This document shows, one piece after another, positions 63,105 to 64,000 of a stretch of 64,000 nt of DNA (position 1 is the stretch's first letter; each line of letters begins with the position of its first letter). A program made the position numbers and the translations under genes. The DNA comes from CAVRXZ01 sp963773035. GTDB lineage: Bacteria > Acidobacteriota > Vicinamibacteria > Vicinamibacterales > CAVVIG01. Where the stretch lies: the NCBI GenBank assembly GCA_963773035.1, contig CAVYZX010000010.1, positions 310,001 to 374,000 on the forward strand, in the 5' to 3' direction. The notes beneath the pieces were generated by a model that did not search any database, was not told where the DNA came from, and worked only from the letters and a program-made list of their open reading frames with translations.

Positions 63105-64000
63105 TTTTCTGGTGACGCGCGGTATCCCTGCCGCGCTCGAACCTGATACGGGCCGTCCACGCTCACCTTGATGCGTCTGTACGTGTCGTCGCGGACGCTC
63201 TTGGTCGGTGGGTATCCGAGAAGATACTGCTGCGACAGCTCCTGGAGCAAATCGTTGAAGGCGTCGTGCAGCTCATCGATACTGTCGGTAAACAGCGCGC
63301 GGCCGCCGGTCGGTTTGGAAAGCCTGTCCAACACCTTCTTGAGCGGCTCCATCGTGACGCCCCGTCCCTGTCCGATCATGTACAAGGTGACGTCGCTCGC
63401 CTGCAGCCGTTGCTCGACATCCGTCAGAACTGCGTGGCTCCCTTCGTCTTCTCCATCCGAAAACAGGACGATCGCCTTGCGTCCGACCTGTCGGCCCAGC
63501 ATGTCGATGCTGCGGAGAATGACGTCGTAGAGCGTGGTTCCCCCCCACGCGGCCAGCCGATCGACCGCCTTTACCCTGTCTGCCTGATTGGTCGTATTTC
63601 GCGTCAGCGTGAACACGCTGTCGTTGAATCCAATCAGCGTCACCCGATCGCGGGCGGGAACGGTGCCGAGGAATTCTTTCACCGCCTGTTTCATTTTCGG
63701 CATCGCCGCCGTCATGCTGCCGCTGACATCGACGACCACGATGAGCTCGAGCGGAACATCTTCAGAGGCGAAATGCGTGATCGTCTGCGGCTGGTCGTCT
63801 TCGGAGACGTGAAACGCCGACCGCGGCAATCCTTTGACGTAGTGTCCACGACCGTCCAGTACGGTCGCAGTAACCTGAACGACGTCGACGTCGACCTTCT
63901 CCGTGAAGCCAACTCCTTTAGTGCGAACCACCTTGATAACCCGCTGGCCGCCCGTCAAATTCACGACAACGCGCACCTGGTGCGCCACGATTGTTGGTCC
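63101..64000 (-). CDS. VWFA-related Acidobacterial-type protein (5' part beyond the window)
   Basis: The frame remains open to the window edge, so the true N-terminus is missing. GTG 63988 is possible but in mid-domain. A beta-type N-terminal part (DVVQVTATVLDGRGHYVKGL, QTITHFASEDVPLELIVVVD) leads to the MIDAS DVSGSMTAAM with the metal-site loop WGGTTLYDVILRSI. The end QQYLLGYPPTKSVRDDTYRR, then VRARQGYRAS, is the family signature. It is upstream of the larger VWFA gene with ATGA overlap, so the two form an operon. Confidence 0.85.
   Translation of the reverse strand, partial: GPTIVAHQVRVVVNLTGGQRVIKVVRTKGVGFTEKVDVDVVQVTATVLDGRGHYVKGLPRSAFHVSEDDQPQTITHFASEDVPLELIVVVDVSGSMTAAMPKMKQAVKEFLGTVPARDRVTLIGFNDSVFTLTRNTTNQADRVKAVDRLAAWGGTTLYDVILRSIDMLGRQVGRKAIVLFSDGEDEGSHAVLTDVEQRLQASDVTLYMIGQGRGVTMEPLKKVLDRLSKPTGGRALFTDSIDELHDAFNDLLQELSQQYLLGYPPTKSVRDDTYRRIKVSVDGPYQVRARQGYRASPEK

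Overview
The window reads as an ordinary chromosomal stretch from a GC-rich (about 60% or more by eye), Gram-negative bacterium of the Acidobacteriota, most likely near the Vicinamibacteria (subdivision 6). The reasons are three proteins of the VWFA-related Acidobacterial type, many secreted proteins with TonB-receptor or BON architecture, frequent GTG/TTG starts, a type III glutamine synthetase, an UPF0182 membrane protein and an NtrC-type/sigma-54 style two-component pair. The taxon is an inference from gene content. I saw no tRNA, rRNA, CRISPR array, prophage or insertion sequence.

Layout. 1-7000: purine genes (purB-purS-purQ, and purD), an M16 peptidase, and the RNA-modifying radical-SAM enzymes RlmN and MtaB. 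7000-8150: rpsU, a double zinc-ribbon protein and a STAS protein. 8139-15247: a probable surface-polysaccharide cluster with a decaprenyl-phosphate phosphoribosyltransferase-like membrane enzyme, a coiled-coil protein and four GT4 glycosyltransferases in A-B-B-A paralog order, joined by ATGA/GTGA overlaps. 15260-23025 (minus): a sigma-54 activator, a very large PDZ/GAF/PAS histidine kinase, a TonB-receptor-like outer membrane protein and a secreted protein. 23174-26518: glgC-eno-gpmA (carbon storage and lower glycolysis). 27143-32192: methylmalonyl-CoA mutase large subunit, two Opp/Dpp ATPases without permeases, an exported class II aldolase and a LolD/MacB-type ATPase.

32280-33190 is a scar of broken genes: a GspE/PilB tail and a GGDEF tail meet head-to-head, next to a decayed TPR-like tail. 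33191-39719: a membrane protein, inositol-3-phosphate synthase, a methyltransferase, a structured intergenic RNA candidate, a VWFA protein, a ZIP transporter, a BON protein and a hydrolase. 39697-43885: a thioredoxin-like ferredoxin coupled to an unusual swivel-first aconitase-family protein, then apaG and ispG. 43955-53740: UPF0182, a duplicated FKBP, a DUF349 giant, a Nudix enzyme and glutamine synthetase III. 53813-64000: an MFS/spermidine-synthase fusion, a topoisomerase IV A-like protein, an NYN nuclease-like protein with two OST-HTH domains, and two VWFA proteins, the last running off the window.

Most of the window is housekeeping. The points most worth a second look are the double-truncation scar at about 32640, the nested-helix RNA candidate at 35684-35840, the NYN/OST-HTH protein, the swivel-first aconitase plus ferredoxin pair, the glycosyltransferase cluster, and a one-base frameshift near the end of purB.
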